Shown here in pieces: positions 36,001-49,276 of a stretch of 64,000 nucleotides of DNA (positions are counted from its first letter, which is position 1; each line of letters opens with the position of its first letter). Location: positions 160,806 to 224,805 of the forward strand of contig VXAA01001236.1 in NCBI GenBank assembly GCA_013399115.1, in the 5' to 3' direction. Origin of the DNA: Anseranas semipalmata (taxonomy: Eukaryota > Chordata > Aves > Anseriformes > Anseranatidae). Position numbers and translations under genes: made by a program. The notes beneath the pieces are model-generated. The model was not told the origin of the DNA, made no database searches, and was given only the letters and a program-made list of their open reading frames with translations.

Positions 36001-39000
36001 TAGCAAATGAACCACAGAGGTATTGAAAGTCATACTATAGGAACTATAGCTTTCACTTCAAAATATGTTGTTCATCTATGCAAATAATAATAATAATAAA
36101 AAATAATAGAAAGAGGTAACTGCAGTATTCAAGCCAGTTATAGCAATTCTGCAAAAACATCATAGAGCAAAACTCATTTTCAGCCCTTTTATTCATAAAT
36201 TCTATGATTGGAGAGCTTATTAAAATGACATGGGGAAAAAAACAGGCCTGGTTTACGCTCCCTTCCTCAACTTCAGCACAATTTACAAATGTTTTCTGTC
36301 AGCTATTTCTCTTCATGCCTGTTCTCCACTGTCATCATGCATCCTTTGTTTTCATCAGTCTCTCTGCCCTTCTCTGGCTGTATTAACTAGATTTCTCCAG
36401 CTCCAACATCCTATCACAGACGTGTCCCAAATACTCATTATGTTTGTTTGCCTGCATTTCTGAAGCACTGTCAGAACACTCTGTTGAAGACTGGATCACC
36501 CACAGAAGATTTACTAAGCAATTTCTCTGCTTCCTAACTAAAATCATTGATGCCCTGTTTCTGGTCATAAGAAGTTGAAGACAATTCCTGTTTTATTCAA
36601 AAAGGATGTGAAACGTTTATTTAACTGAAGTTCTTCAGACACCAAAGCATTAAGAGAGATCAGGGCAAAGAGTTCCCTGCCTTTTTTCTGCCTCCAACTA
36701 GTTTAGTCAAGTGGCTTCTTCTATGTACACAGTCAGCAAGGCTGCACATTTGTTAATCTGATTGAAGTGTTAAAAGTTTGTGAACAGCAATAGAGACTGG
36801 AGATTGAAGCCTTCCTTTGTACTCTATCAATGCAATGTCACTTTCATGCTGAATGCTATTACTTCCCTCCCTGTCCAACCCCCCTCAACACTGTCATTAC
36901 CAGTGATATCTCTTTATTTTCAACAAGTTAGTTAATTCCATAAAAACATTGTTAAAATAGAGAGAGATCTTACAGAATTGAAAATGTTCCTAAACTGGAC
37001 TCAACACTTGGTGTGAGGAGTATGACACTACACTCAGAGCAGAATCAGATCATATCCTAGAAGTGTCAGACAATTTGTCAGTAGAGGAAAAACTCTTATA
37101 ACTGCCTGAAGGCAGATGAATGGTGCTGAGGATCTTTTATTAAAGCTGTTCCCTGTATTCACTACATTCCTTTTCCTCAGTCCACAGCTTGCTGGTAGCA
37201 GTGAACTGCTGCCTGACCACTATAATGCAAGAATTTTATTATCATAACTTTTTAGCCTGGCTTCCTAAGAAAGAGAGGTTTGTACCATAATGCCTGAATA
37301 TATAAACTTTTCCTTTCCTCCCAGCTGAATTTACTGTTTGATTTCCCCCAACTTTTCAAAGAATTACAAATCTTAATGCTATTATATCCTTAAAAATTTT
37401 GTGAAATATGTGATTGGATGGGGGAGTAGAACTCACTAATGTCTCCCACTGAGCTAAATTCTTATTAGAAAACAGAAAGGGTATGAAAACTCCAACCATG
37501 GAGGGGGTGGGGGGCAAGATACCCTTTGAATGATGTTTTTTACTATATTAAGCATGAGCGAATTCAACTAGGAGACAGCTTTTTTATGAAACCAGGCTTA
37601 ATTCATTTCACTGCTGACAGAAGTCCTGTTGCTCTCTCTGGTGCTGCATCACCTAGCACAGAAAAATGTTTCTGTCACAGTCAAGGGCACTTCAGTGTGT
37701 CTCAGGCTTCCTGACAAATATTGTCCTCACAATACAAATACTTCATGCTTTGTAATTCAGCTCTTTAAAATCAAATTTCAGGGTAAGAATCATTCCAGAA
37801 GAAAGAGAAAGCTGAATGCAAGAACTTTAGTGAATGGAAATATGGAGATTAAAATAAAGAGAAGATTAAACCAAAGAAAACCAGTAACCAGTAAACTGCA
37901 ATTCAGAATTGTGATTTTCATCAGTTAAGAAAACTTAAGTTGGAGAAAAGATTAATTGGTACTCTTTTGAGGCTACTTAAAAAGAAAATATAATTAAACA
38001 ACCCTTTTTGTTTTATTAATGAAATGAAAATGCTCCATTTAGTCATAAAATTTCAGTGTTGCTATTTCATGTGGAGTTACTATTCTTCTTTGTAATATTC
38101 ATTGCATCTATCCTTATAATTTAAAATAAAATACACAAGATAAATGATCTCCCAACAAAGTTCAGAGATTCAGTTAGGCCTCACTATTTAATAAATATAA
38201 TAGCATGATATTTTTGTTACAGTTTTCATCTGAAGATCTGAATGTACTTCAAACGACTTTAGTGTCCAAAAAAAAATGTGTTTGGACAGATAATCAAAGT
38301 CTTCCCTCTGTCTAATGCATTCCAACATTTCTGATATATCTTTACCACTTTTGTTCAGATTCCAAATCATAGAAGTGTCATTTCAAAAGGAACTTAAGAC
38401 GTGGACTAGAAAATATCTTGCTGTTGGGTCATTTAAGCTAATTCTAAATTCTCCAATACCAGGTTTTGTCTGGTACTTTTTAGAAACATATTTTTTAACT
38501 GTTTTGTCTTCACGTATATTATGTTACGCTTCCACGGAGAATACGGATTAAATTTTAATCTAATTAGATTTCCCATATAATTGATTCAAATATAAACTAT
38601 AAATTTCACCCTGAATTTAATTTCTGATCATGCTTTGTTTTCCTCATGTTCTTAAGATTGGCCTCTAATTTATCTGACTAGGTATGACTCATTTTATTTT
38701 ATTTTTTTAGTACTTCAGAGTATGTGAAACATTTGCCTATGCAGATGTCTCAACATATTGCTGTACAAACCCAATATGAGCTTTAAACTTAACAATATGG
38801 TACGGGGTTCTTCAGAGAAACATTTTAAAATTGATATTTTTTCTGTGTAGGTTATTATGTAACTGATATAAATTACTTATACTCAGTGCTGAAATACTAA
38901 AGAAATCTGTGGCTATATTATGAGTCTAGCAGCATGTAATTAGTGTCACTTACACTGAATATCTGTATATTCATACTGGTTCACATAATGGAAAGGGAGG

Positions 39001-39996
39001 AAAAGCAATGTAAAGCAGGAAGCTGATAACACTTAAATGAGCAATAACAATGAAGGATAAGGAAAGAAACAGAAAAGGGGATGGAAAAAGAAAAAAAAAC
39101 AGAAAGGGAAAGATAATTTTGCATAACATTTTTTACATGTCTATACATACATACACAAATATATTAGTAAGTACCTTAAATATCTGGTGTCTGAAATAAG
39201 ACTTTAGAAATGCACAAGTTCATTTTGGTCTGGCAGTTTTCAGTGGGTGTAGAGGCTTATCCTATCAATACATTACCCATTTGCATGGTATGTTTGTTGG
39301 CAGAGATATAATTAATTGGTAATGCTAGGCAAATGCTTGACAAATTAGGCTTAGCTTCAGTTTTTCATGTGCGTGTGGACCCTATTGCTCTTATTTTATC
39401 CCAAATGGACAAGTCTCTATAGCAACTGGAATAAACATGGTTCACAAAGAACAGATTATGTGGTACCAGTGGAGGAAAAACCACGCACAGAGTGCCTACC
39501 AACCTGCATCTAAGGAAAGAGCATATTAAAGGTATTAGTAGTCCTACCTGGTATGTAGGAAAGAGCAACGGGTAGAATGGATTATGTTGTCTCACTTGGC
39601 AGACCACTGAGATGAGCATCCCAGTCTAGAGCTGCAGATAGCAGTAAGAAACTAAAGTTATTCTGAGTAAGTCAAAGCTACCTGGCAATCTACATGCCTT
39701 CAGGTACTGTGTTACCACCAAAATCTTGTGACCTGACATCACAAACAACCTGAGATAGGTCTCCAGTTCCTTCACACTCCGTACACAGCTTTATCTGTTT
39801 TTAGAGCATCCAGCTCCACTCTCCTTCCTTCCTAAGGGGATTTTCTTTAGAGAAACCATCATATGTGGTGCCAGACTTCTAATTTGTTATTGGAATATAA
39901 GCTAGATATAACAAATCGAAGAAGGATACAGAGCTATACAAAACCTTAAATCCAAACCAAGGAGGAGAAGTTGCTCAATTTTAAAAATTCTTCTGT

Positions 39997-40022
39997 TTTA
40001 TTATTATTATTATTATTATTTT
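39997..40022 (+). repeat. (TTA)n microsatellite
   Basis: About eight TTA units, perfect. Confidence 0.93.
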
Positions 40023-42045
40023 ATTTCTATAACAGACTCCACTATTTAACTACTTCACCCTGAGTGGTATGATGACAAAAATTTGTGAGCTACAACACCA
40101 TTAATCATGTTTCATCATGTTTTAAAAGCCTTATGTTATAAAAAAAACATCTACTATATCCCTTGTAAATTATTTTACTAAGAATTACTAAGAATTCTTC
40201 TTGGTTTAATTGCCTTTTTTTAATGTTTTTGCCTACTATGGTAAAAGACTTTCTAATAGGAATCTTGTACATTGAATATCACTCCATCTATTCCCTTCAA
40301 TATATATATATATTGAATATATATATCTAATGCTCTATGAGATGTAAGCTTTCTTTTTGTGAAAACTGTCTGTAATAGCCTCAGATTTTGTTAAAGGAGT
40401 ACCTTAAAGGAGAAGATACAATTAGACTTTTTCTTTTCTTAAATATGATATTAACTGTGAGTACAATAGATATGAATGCAAAACTGATTTTCATGGCAAG
40501 CTGTGTTACCAAACAAAGAAAAGTTTAATAATGGAGAACTGAAAAACATCACCTAGCCATTTCATACAACTCTCAACAATATTATGTTTGGACTTTACAG
40601 GAAAGGAGACAGACTACTACTGTAGAATTCAGTTTATTTCAATGTTCCTTGATGGGATATGCTAATAAAGGCTGTTTTCCCCCACCTGTATCATGATTTG
40701 TAGCTTAATAATTGAGTATATAATACTTGGTTATGCTATGTAAACAGTATAAAAGGATTGCACCTAGTTTTAGTCCAAATAACCAGGAAGTAGTCGTCGA
40801 TGGTTGCACTAAAAGTCAGTTTTTGTCCTTGTGACTTGTATAAGAGTAGAAATATAATTTAGGGTATGTTGTTTAACTGCAAATTGCTGTGCGATGTGCT
40901 TTGGTAACAGCATAAATTTTAGAGGGAATTGTGTTTGTCTTCTATAACAGTCTTAAGCCTAACAGGCCTTTCAATGGAGTAGGCACCCATCCAAGAAATT
41001 TCCCATCAGTAGGAACATGTTCAGTATTACTTGGAGAAGATATTTTTTGGCAGCATTAAAAGCGGACCACTGTTGTCACCAGAGAGTGATGTGTTTCAGA
41101 ACTAAAGACAGATGCCCCCCACCAATATTTCTAAAGGACTGAATGTAGTAACTATGAAAACAAAGGTGTGATAGCATGTGCTACATAAAAAGCTTAGCAC
41201 CATAATCCCATGGAAAAGCATATTTGCTAATCTGGATTGAATAGTTTTTGTTTGGTTGGTTTTCTGCTTGTTTTGTATTTTGTTTTGTATTTCCTTTTTT
41301 TCTCCCCCTCCCCCCACACCGGAGCTACCAATTGTAGCACTCAACAAATGTTTGCTTTTCTTCTTCAGCCACAGTAAAGCTACTTAACAGGTGAGCATAA
41401 ACACTGTGACTGTCATTATAGGCCATAAGTATTTAGTGTATACTAGCTCCTTGTTGATGCTACTGTCAAGTTATTTATACAGGAAGTGAGGGTAAAGTGG
41501 AAACTACAAAAGTTAAACACATCACTTGCAATGATTTACAATGTCTGTCAAACAGAGAGCACTGCCACTGGCATGTCAACTTGCAAAAAGTTGCAAAAAA
41601 AATAAAATAAAACAAATCCTCGTTACTCCTTCTACCAATGTAGCAGCATCCAGGATTGCACCACCAGTACACTCCATTGGAACAGTGTAGGGACCAACTC
41701 CAAGCAGCAAAATGAGCAAATATGCACAGGAGTATGTACTATCTTCAGTAATTAATTCACTGAAGATGCAACTATAAAAAGAAGTGTGAAACTTAATCCT
41801 TCAGTGTCATTCACATACAGGTTGGACAAAATAAGCATGAGTGTGAAAAACTACTTTCCTGAATTCATCTTGGTGTTAAATTTCCCAGCTGACTTGGCAT
41901 ACAATAATTGTATATGCAAGCAATTAGAGGGGCAGAAATAAAATGAAATATAATTAAAAATGTTATTTAGCATCCAAATACATTTTAAAAATGCTCTTAT
42001 CAATTTCATAAACAAGCTATTTCCCTTTAACTGTCAAGTCCTCTC

Positions 42046-42047
42046 GA

Positions 42048-42107
<60 letters not shown>

Positions 42108-42111
42108 AAAA

Positions 42112-42147
<36 letters not shown>

Positions 42148-42152
42148 AAAAA
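42046..42152 (+). repeat. (GAAA)n microsatellite, about 107 bp
   Basis: About 26 GAAA units with one interruption near 42108-42113, where two or three extra A occur. All purines are on the plus strand. The open frame running through it (KERKKERKK) is an artefact of the repeat. Confidence 0.98.
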
Positions 42153-43290
42153 TAGTCCTGGTGTCAAGAAGGGAAAATGATAAAAGAAGATTAAACATGG
42201 AAATTCCCTAGTACATCATCAATAACTGAGGCCAACAGAGAACCAGCCTTATTTACTTGAATTTTCATTCAGATGACTCAAACATGATTCACTTACACCT
42301 CTGAGACGTAGAATATATTTGGTGTTAAATGTTTGATAACTGCAACTTACTTTCATTTTTTCCTCCCCTGGCATTTTTAAGAGAACAAATCTTGACCTGC
42401 ATGATTAAAATTCTATCAAACAGAGTTGCTGTATATATTTTGTGTGCACAGGACTAGAGGTTAATGACTTTAATGAGAAATAGCTTTGAATTCTAAGCTG
42501 TACGTGCAGATTTTAAATGCAAATTTCTCCCCGTTCCAGGCTTTCTTAATATCCAGCCTTTGAAATACTCTGAATTAACCCTCTCCCCTCCCCCCCCAAC
42601 CTTTTTTTTTTTTTTCTTCAGTTTGCGATGAGCCTCCACACTCCAGAAATACCAAAGGCAAAGCAAGTTTGCTTCCACTGCAGTTTTGATTTCTGGGCTT
42701 GCTGCAGTGCAAAATATTTTTGCATTTTGTATTAAAGGGTGAGGGAGAAGAAAAAAAAAAAAAGGAAAAAATCCAATAAACACACACGCTGCTACCCAAA
42801 TATCCAATCACAATAATCCTTGCCCCAAAACAATAATTCAGTGAAGAGGACTGAATTAAAGAAGAGATTGCTTGCTTTCCCACTAAGCCAAATTCATTTG
42901 TATGCCTTGACCTACCATGTCTTAGCTTCAGTAGGGGCAAAGGAAAAACTTTGCCTAATCTTGCCTTGCATCTAGGGCAGCTCTTGGGATATATAACCTC
43001 CAGGTTCAAGCCCCATGAGGTTAGGAACATCTAGAACAGGAACCTTTCCTTCATGAATGCCACAGGCTGCAGATATTGGATAACAAGTATCAAGAATTTC
43101 CTCCTCTGTCACACTCAGAATATAGCTCCGTATTCGGTCTTGAGCAAGGAAGAGGCTTGGAAAGGGAAACTCAGAGATACCTGTTGAGGCACCCCCTTAA
43201 ATCTGCTGTTCTCTACTAGGCTAGACTACCTCTACTAGGCTTTAGGATGCTTCCCATCTGGACACACCCAAGTCAGTTGCCATAGGTGCT

Positions 43291-43316
43291 CCTCCCCGCC
43301 CCCCCCCCTCCCCCCC
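43291..43316. repeat. C-rich tract
   Basis: On the plus strand CCTCCCCG is followed by a run of 10 C, one T and a run of 7 C. It is therefore G-rich on the minus strand, with enough G runs for a possible quadruplex. Confidence 0.9.
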
Positions 43317-43615
43317 ACTTATTTTTCAAGTAAGAGAACACACACACTTATTTTTAAAGTAAGAGAAAAATCTGGTAACTTATTTTTGTCATCTGAAGGC
43401 CTCTCTCCATTCCATTGTGATGAATCTATTTTCTTGATTCAGGTTCATGGTCTACAAGGGCAAATCTAACAGCTTAATCTTTGATCACTTGCAAGAATAA
43501 CTGCTCTTAAATTGGCAACATTTCCCTTGTCCAAATGATCAGAAAGCCTCTAAGGTGAATTGGACATATCAAGCTTAGTATGAAATGCAATATGTATCCA
43601 TCAGTTTCTAAATTA

Positions 43616-43668
43616 GAATCATAGAATCATAGAATATCCTGAGTTGGAAGGGACCCACAAGGATCATC
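43616..43668 (-). mobile_element. CR1 LINE 3' stub, 53 bp, with target duplication
   Basis: GAATCATAGAATCATAGAAT, then ATCCTGAGTTGGAAGGGACC and CACAAGGATCATC, is the reverse complement of a CR1 3' end. AAATTA occurs immediately on both sides (43610-43615 and 43669-43674), which fits a 6-bp target-site duplication. That would make this a complete, extremely 5'-truncated insertion and not an eroded remnant. Confidence 0.93.
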
Positions 43669-43674
43669 AAATTA

Positions 43675-46600
43675 TACTTATCTGCTCAGTTTTTCTATTC
43701 TCCAAAGTTTGTTCCCTGAACTGTCTTACTATTAAATCAGATTAACAACCACGTAGTTGTGCGGATGGCAGTTTTTATTTCTGAAGTTAATGGATCGTTT
43801 ATTTCAGTATTTCAGTTCCCACTTTATTCCATATTTTACTTTCTTTCACATTCTTAAGAGATGTTGATCTAGTGCCATTGCTTGAAGAAATCAAGTCCAG
43901 TGAATTTAATGTTCCAGCTGCAAACCCCACATACAATCACCTTCCCATCGCTGTGTTCTCATTAAAACCATCTTTAACTGAATCCTGAAGTAAGACAATT
44001 GACAGCATTGAGGTGTATCAATACACATACTTGCTCACCTTTGCTAGAAATGTACCACATTGGTGCCTGTCAGTCACAGTCATTTTATGATCTCAGTTTC
44101 ATTAGTAGTCAGATGAGATGAAAAAATTAATAGCCAAAACAATTACTGAAGATACAGTAAAAAAAAATGTGGAAATTTGCCAAAGATAGTTTTCTCTCAT
44201 TTCACACATTTTAATCCGAAGTTTTGGTGCCAAAACATATTAGAGGCATTAAGCCACATGCCTTATTTTCTCCTTAGCATTAAGCTTATGGTGAATATTT
44301 ATAGTTCTCAACAAGCTGAGACTAATCCACATGATGTCATCCTGCATCATTGATATCTCTGAAAAGAATGAGAACAGAATATATAGCACTTCTCAGGACT
44401 TTAAATTTAATATTAGATAAAAAATTAATGTTGAATACTATAGTTTTACAAGGCAAAAATTATTTGTTGCTCAAAAAACATTTCTCTATAGGTTTTGGAA
44501 TAAATTCTGAATGGTTTCCTTTTAAATAGTAAAACAGCATTATACAAGACAGATATTTTTTTCTACAGAGTTAACCCCAAATCAGAAAACCATATCTATG
44601 CAGTGCAGAGAGTAGTCTAAAGATGCAATCAAAAGTGGAGTTGGCAGTATTTACATTTTCATGGTGCCCTGAATACAGCCCCACATGGAACATTACATGG
44701 TACATTAGCTGCCTTTGAATAAAAAGAATAATAATTACTAAAGTAACAGCACAAAAATCAGATCTAGACCAAGGCAGAAATACAAGTAAAAATGAAAATT
44801 AATATTAAAAGCCTCAGTAGTATATGAGTAGTAGGCCAAAGGGTTACTGTGCCACTAATTTTACCTTCAACTCTACACACAAACTTCTTGAATTATAGCT
44901 GGTTAGAAAGTATATTTCTTTTGAGGTTGCTAGAATTGAATAGTTAAAAAGTAAAAGAGATCCTGTTTTTTACTAATAGGAAAAGCATGCAAATACCATG
45001 ACTGATAATACAGTGTTCTTATATTTGTTTTCAGTCATTACAGTGGAGATATAAATGAAAGCCAAGCTAGAAAATTGACTTGCAGTTACAACTGGAAAAA
45101 AAAAATGCTAAGGGAATGCAGTATTTCAACAGCTGTTTCAAACAGACTGCTACTTCTTCAAGACATCTACCACATTGTTGGAATAAAAAAGGCAAGAAAA
45201 TGAAAAATTTGTTCAGATGCCAACATAAAGATTTTTCAAAAGGCTAAGCTTATTACAGTGCAACAGCTTTAAGTCAACTGACAGAAGGAATTGAACCCCT
45301 GAGGTATTTCCTACTACTCATTTTAAAAGGGTCAATATTAGTTTCTCTTCTTCCCACACTTATTTAAGGAACTGAGTATCCATAGTTTCACAAAGGAAGA
45401 CAATGACTCTGTTCGGAACTACATAGTGTAAATCTTTATCTTGACTGAAATATTATTATTTGTTTATATTTCTAAAACTAGTCATCATGTAGCTGTTTTC
45501 ATAATATCCAGTATTTTCAGAAAGGAAATTCTGTACTCCTTTCCTTTACCATCTAATAAGCTTAGGAAGGCTAGAAAGCTGCTGACCTACTTAATGAATA
45601 TCTTTATCTATTCTGAATTCTTCAAAAGCATCTAATACTGCAGTTCACAGATGACCCTGTAGATGAAAAATGTAAGAGTTGCAAAAAGTCACACTGGCAG
45701 TGTGAGAGATCAGTGAAGACTAAAATTAGAATAGGTATATGTAAGCAAGTACGAGTTTGTAAAAGGAATAAAGGTTTGTGCCTGTTCTTATCTGGATCAC
45801 CTTCACCTTCCAAAAGCCCTAGAAAGATAAAGACCTGCTACAAATTCTTGGCTGGGACTTCTGCCAATATTAGTGTATAAGAAGATGGGAGATTCTCTAT
45901 TAAAAAGGATTGTCTATGCAATATTCATGCCTGAGCTATGAGGGAAAGAAAAAAAAAAAATAGAAGGAGAAGGTTCTTGCTTCATGTAACTTGAGATGAG
46001 AGGCAATAACTGTATTAAGAACTTGTTATTATAACACTTCAGAATTTAACAGTTTATATTTAGTGCATTGGTTGCTAAAGTGGAACTCCAAAACTCCACT
46101 GTGGGCATCTAGAATAAGGGATCACCAACTGGGATTTATAGAGAGAAAATAAGAAATATGGAAGAAAATTGCAAGTGAAAGTCTATACCCTCCTTGGGGA
46201 ATATGTGTTCTATTCAACTTTAAAAAGATATACTTCTCCTCCAAGATCCATACTCCGGTCCCTTCAAAATGAACATCTAGTTGTTTGAAAGAGAAAATAC
46301 TTTCTTCTCTTGAAACCCCAGCCAGAGGAGACGGTGGTCTCAATCAGGCTAAATCACTCCCTTCAGGAAGGAGACCCAGATTCAAGCACTTCCCAGGTAA
46401 GAAGAATGGCACCCACCTCTTGTAGTTGAGAGTTTTGGTACACCTTTCTCTTCCACCTACTGAAGTTTTGCCATTGTGCAGGGAGAAGAACTGAGAGGTA
46501 CACTGATCTTAAAATGCATAGCCAAAGTGTCTGAAAGAGAAGGCTGGACATACTTAGGAGTTTCACTCTCTAACCCAGAGACCAGAGAAAGCATTTCAGA

Positions 46601-49263
46601 GAGATGCAACTCCTGAGACAAATTCGATATTTTTTATTAAATGGTCTTTTGAAGAGGTTTGTAAAAAACTAAATCACTTTAAAAATATTTTAAGAACTTT
46701 GAAGAAAAAGCTACTTTATGGTGTGCTTCTGCAAATCTGTATAGAAAAGTTTTCTGTGCTGTAACTGAATAGATTAAGAAAAGAGAGAAAAACAGAACCT
46801 TAAGTTTGGAAACAGAAGGAAAAATATCATTTAGTCAGTGGAAATAAAATGATATAATTTATCACGTTGATAAATATGTAGATAGCTACTGAATTAACAG
46901 ACAGTTCCACTGAAGAACAAAATATACAGCCATGAATAGTCAGAAATAATTCAGAAAGCAGTTAATTACTCATTAATACATTAGCCAATTAACATTAGGT
47001 GACAGATAAGCCCAACTGTTGATAAACTAGAAAAAAAATAAATCAAAATGAGTCAGGGTTTTTAATACATGGACTCCTACTCTTCACTTCTGAAAAACGA
47101 ATGATGAGTAACTCAATTTTTATTCAATTTTTTCATGGCAGAGAAAGTTATTGTCTCTGCAAAAAATAAAAAAGTATCACCTGTATACTAACCAGAGCAA
47201 TGAATTGCAAGTGCATGGGTCCAAATTCCCTGCAGCAAAAATAAAGTCATTAGAGTGAACATTTCCTTGAGGGAACAGAATTAAATAAATATTTAGAAAG
47301 TAATACTGCCGAAAAATTTATAATTGAATGAAAATGAAGATGAACTGACTACAGCAGGCAGCAACAATTTGTTTTGTTTGGTGGTTTAGAGCCTATTGAG
47401 AAAATTTGGAAATTTAATTAAAAGATGAAAGTTTTTGGAAAAGCAGTCTTGTAACCACTGTAAAAGAAAAAAAATGAGCTTTATTACCAATAAAGTCAGT
47501 TTAAAAGAAAAAAAATTACATTCTCCCGTGACTAAAGACTAGAAATATAATCTTTGCCTCCTTCTTTGTGAATAAAGAAACATTTATCAGTCATTGAAAC
47601 AACTTTAGCTTGATACATTAAAACTGTTCGATTTTGGTTATATCACAAGCAAGACGGTAAATTGAACTTAGAAGATATCAAAGACAAAAGAGAGAAATTC
47701 TTCATCTAGCTGTTCTTTGGCTTGGGCTTGACATTTTAATCTCTGTTCAAATTACAGACTTTCATTTTAATTATGGACATCTTTTAATAAGGACTTGCTG
47801 CCTTAACTTTTTAGCAAAGCCAAGAGATATTAGAAAAGCTGGGGGAAAGGGGTGAGGAGAAAAAGAAAACAGTCCATTTTTGTTTCACTGGAAGCCAAGA
47901 TTTCCTTGCAGTTATACCACAGCAAAAAGTTCTTGCAATTTTATTCTTTATTACTGTGCTGCATGAGATACTATTATTTTAAAATTGTACAGAATTTTAA
48001 AGAAAAATGTAATTATGTGTATGTGTAAATGTTTCCATTGAAGTTTTTACTTAACTGACAACTTAGTTGTTGCCTCATGTAAAAATATATATAGTATATA
48101 TGTAGCATCATTGTTGGCTAAGATACACACTGTCACAGCATTCAAAAAAAAAAAAGAAGAGTTCCTACTACATTCAGTGAAAGTAACTTTTTCAGATTAT
48201 GTATCTCACAGGGCCCAAATAGAATTTGCCACTCCGGATATGCATAAGCTTTAATAAATCCAAAGATGAAGTCTTAAGTTAACACACATAAGTAATTGTT
48301 TTCACCCCTGTAAATACCATCCCTTCTTCACAAAAATGGATGCCAGTTACTTTTCATTTCATTTATCCATAATGATGCTAATGGTGAAAAAAACTTGCAT
48401 TTAGCCACTTAAAAACCAACCAACCAACCAACCAACCAACCAACCATTTGACTTATTTTAAATGTTCTTCAGGTCAGAACTTTGTCTAATCATGCTATGT
48501 ACTAAACCAGATCATATCACAAGGTGAATTATTTTTTAATGGTTATCTCTTCACCTCCATTTCAGGAGATGGAAGGAATCAAACCTAAATTAAGCAAAGG
48601 AACAGACAGGTGAGGGGAACAAGAAGTGTCAGCAGTGCTTCTGTTCAGTAGGATTCCATAGCAACTACAGTTAGTTTATACAACAAATTACTGTGGTTAT
48701 TAATGTTGAGTACTGCTGCATTAAAAACCCAATCTTCACCAAGCAAATAGAAGAAGTGTGCAGGAGACCTATCAGCAGCAACATGGCAGGACAAATGGAC
48801 ATCCTTTCAGTGCCGGGAAGGCGTCTCAAATGGCAGATATCTATGGGATTCAACCGTTTCCTTTGGACAGTGCCTTTATGTACCTGGCAAGCAGGATCAG
48901 CAGCCTGCCAAAGTAGAAGAACGTGTAGCTTTTTCATGCCAATTCACAGTTTGCTGTTTCTCAAAGTCTTCCATACATATTTGCACTGAAGGTAGGAATT
49001 AGTTCATACTCATCTGCACATGCCACAGACGAAGTCACAGGCATGTCGTTTTGTTTGAACAAAATCCAAAGCTAGCTGGAGTTCTGGAACCCTGAATTCC
49101 CCATAACTTTTATGTCTACTATGTCTCCAAATAACCCAGAAATGTTAAGTTTCCTACACCCAGACCATACCAGAATTTTATTCTGGTCTTTTATGGTCCC
49201 ATAGAATTTTCAAAATAACATTAAAGATAAGATACTAACTTGTTATCATAAAATATTAACACC
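43675..49263. other. Unique AT-rich DNA, no gene seen
   Basis: No gene or transposon is recognised. A runs lie at 45949-45960 and 48144-48155, and a (CCAA)n microsatellite at 48414-48446. Patches of ordinary base composition at 46120-46600 and 48690-48940 are open on one or both strands but match no family I know. A TAAT-rich patch lies at 46856-47030. A plus-strand splice-site pair frames 48566-48609. Confidence 0.7.
48414..48446 (+). repeat. (CCAA)n microsatellite
   Basis: About eight perfect CCAA units preceded by an A run. Confidence 0.95.
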
Positions 49264-49276
49264 TGTGACAAGTACT

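Larger units (their letters stand above)
32331..43615. other. Unique AT-rich DNA, no gene seen
   Basis: In these 11.3 kb I recognise no gene and no transposon beyond the local repeat module at 32852-33009. An enhancer-like patch rich in TAAT cores with two TGACCTTTAA decamers lies at 33360-33560. There are an A run (34707-34726), a T run (34931-34947), (TTA)n (39997-40022) and an AT palindrome (40296-40317). Further right are the long (GAAA)n (42046-42152), C-rich tracts near 42590 and 43291-43316, and a 22-bp imperfect direct repeat (43317-43367). A 151-codon minus frame at 42575-43030 is largely low-complexity sequence with no family resemblance. Confidence 0.7.

Noticed and set aside
41960..42211. 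Open frame with KERKKERKK repeats
   Set aside because: It is a translation of the (GAAA)n microsatellite and has no other protein-like feature.
42575..43030. 151-codon minus-strand open frame
   Set aside because: It is rich in low-complexity segments (poly-F, poly-K, G-rich end), overlaps another open frame and resembles no family I know.
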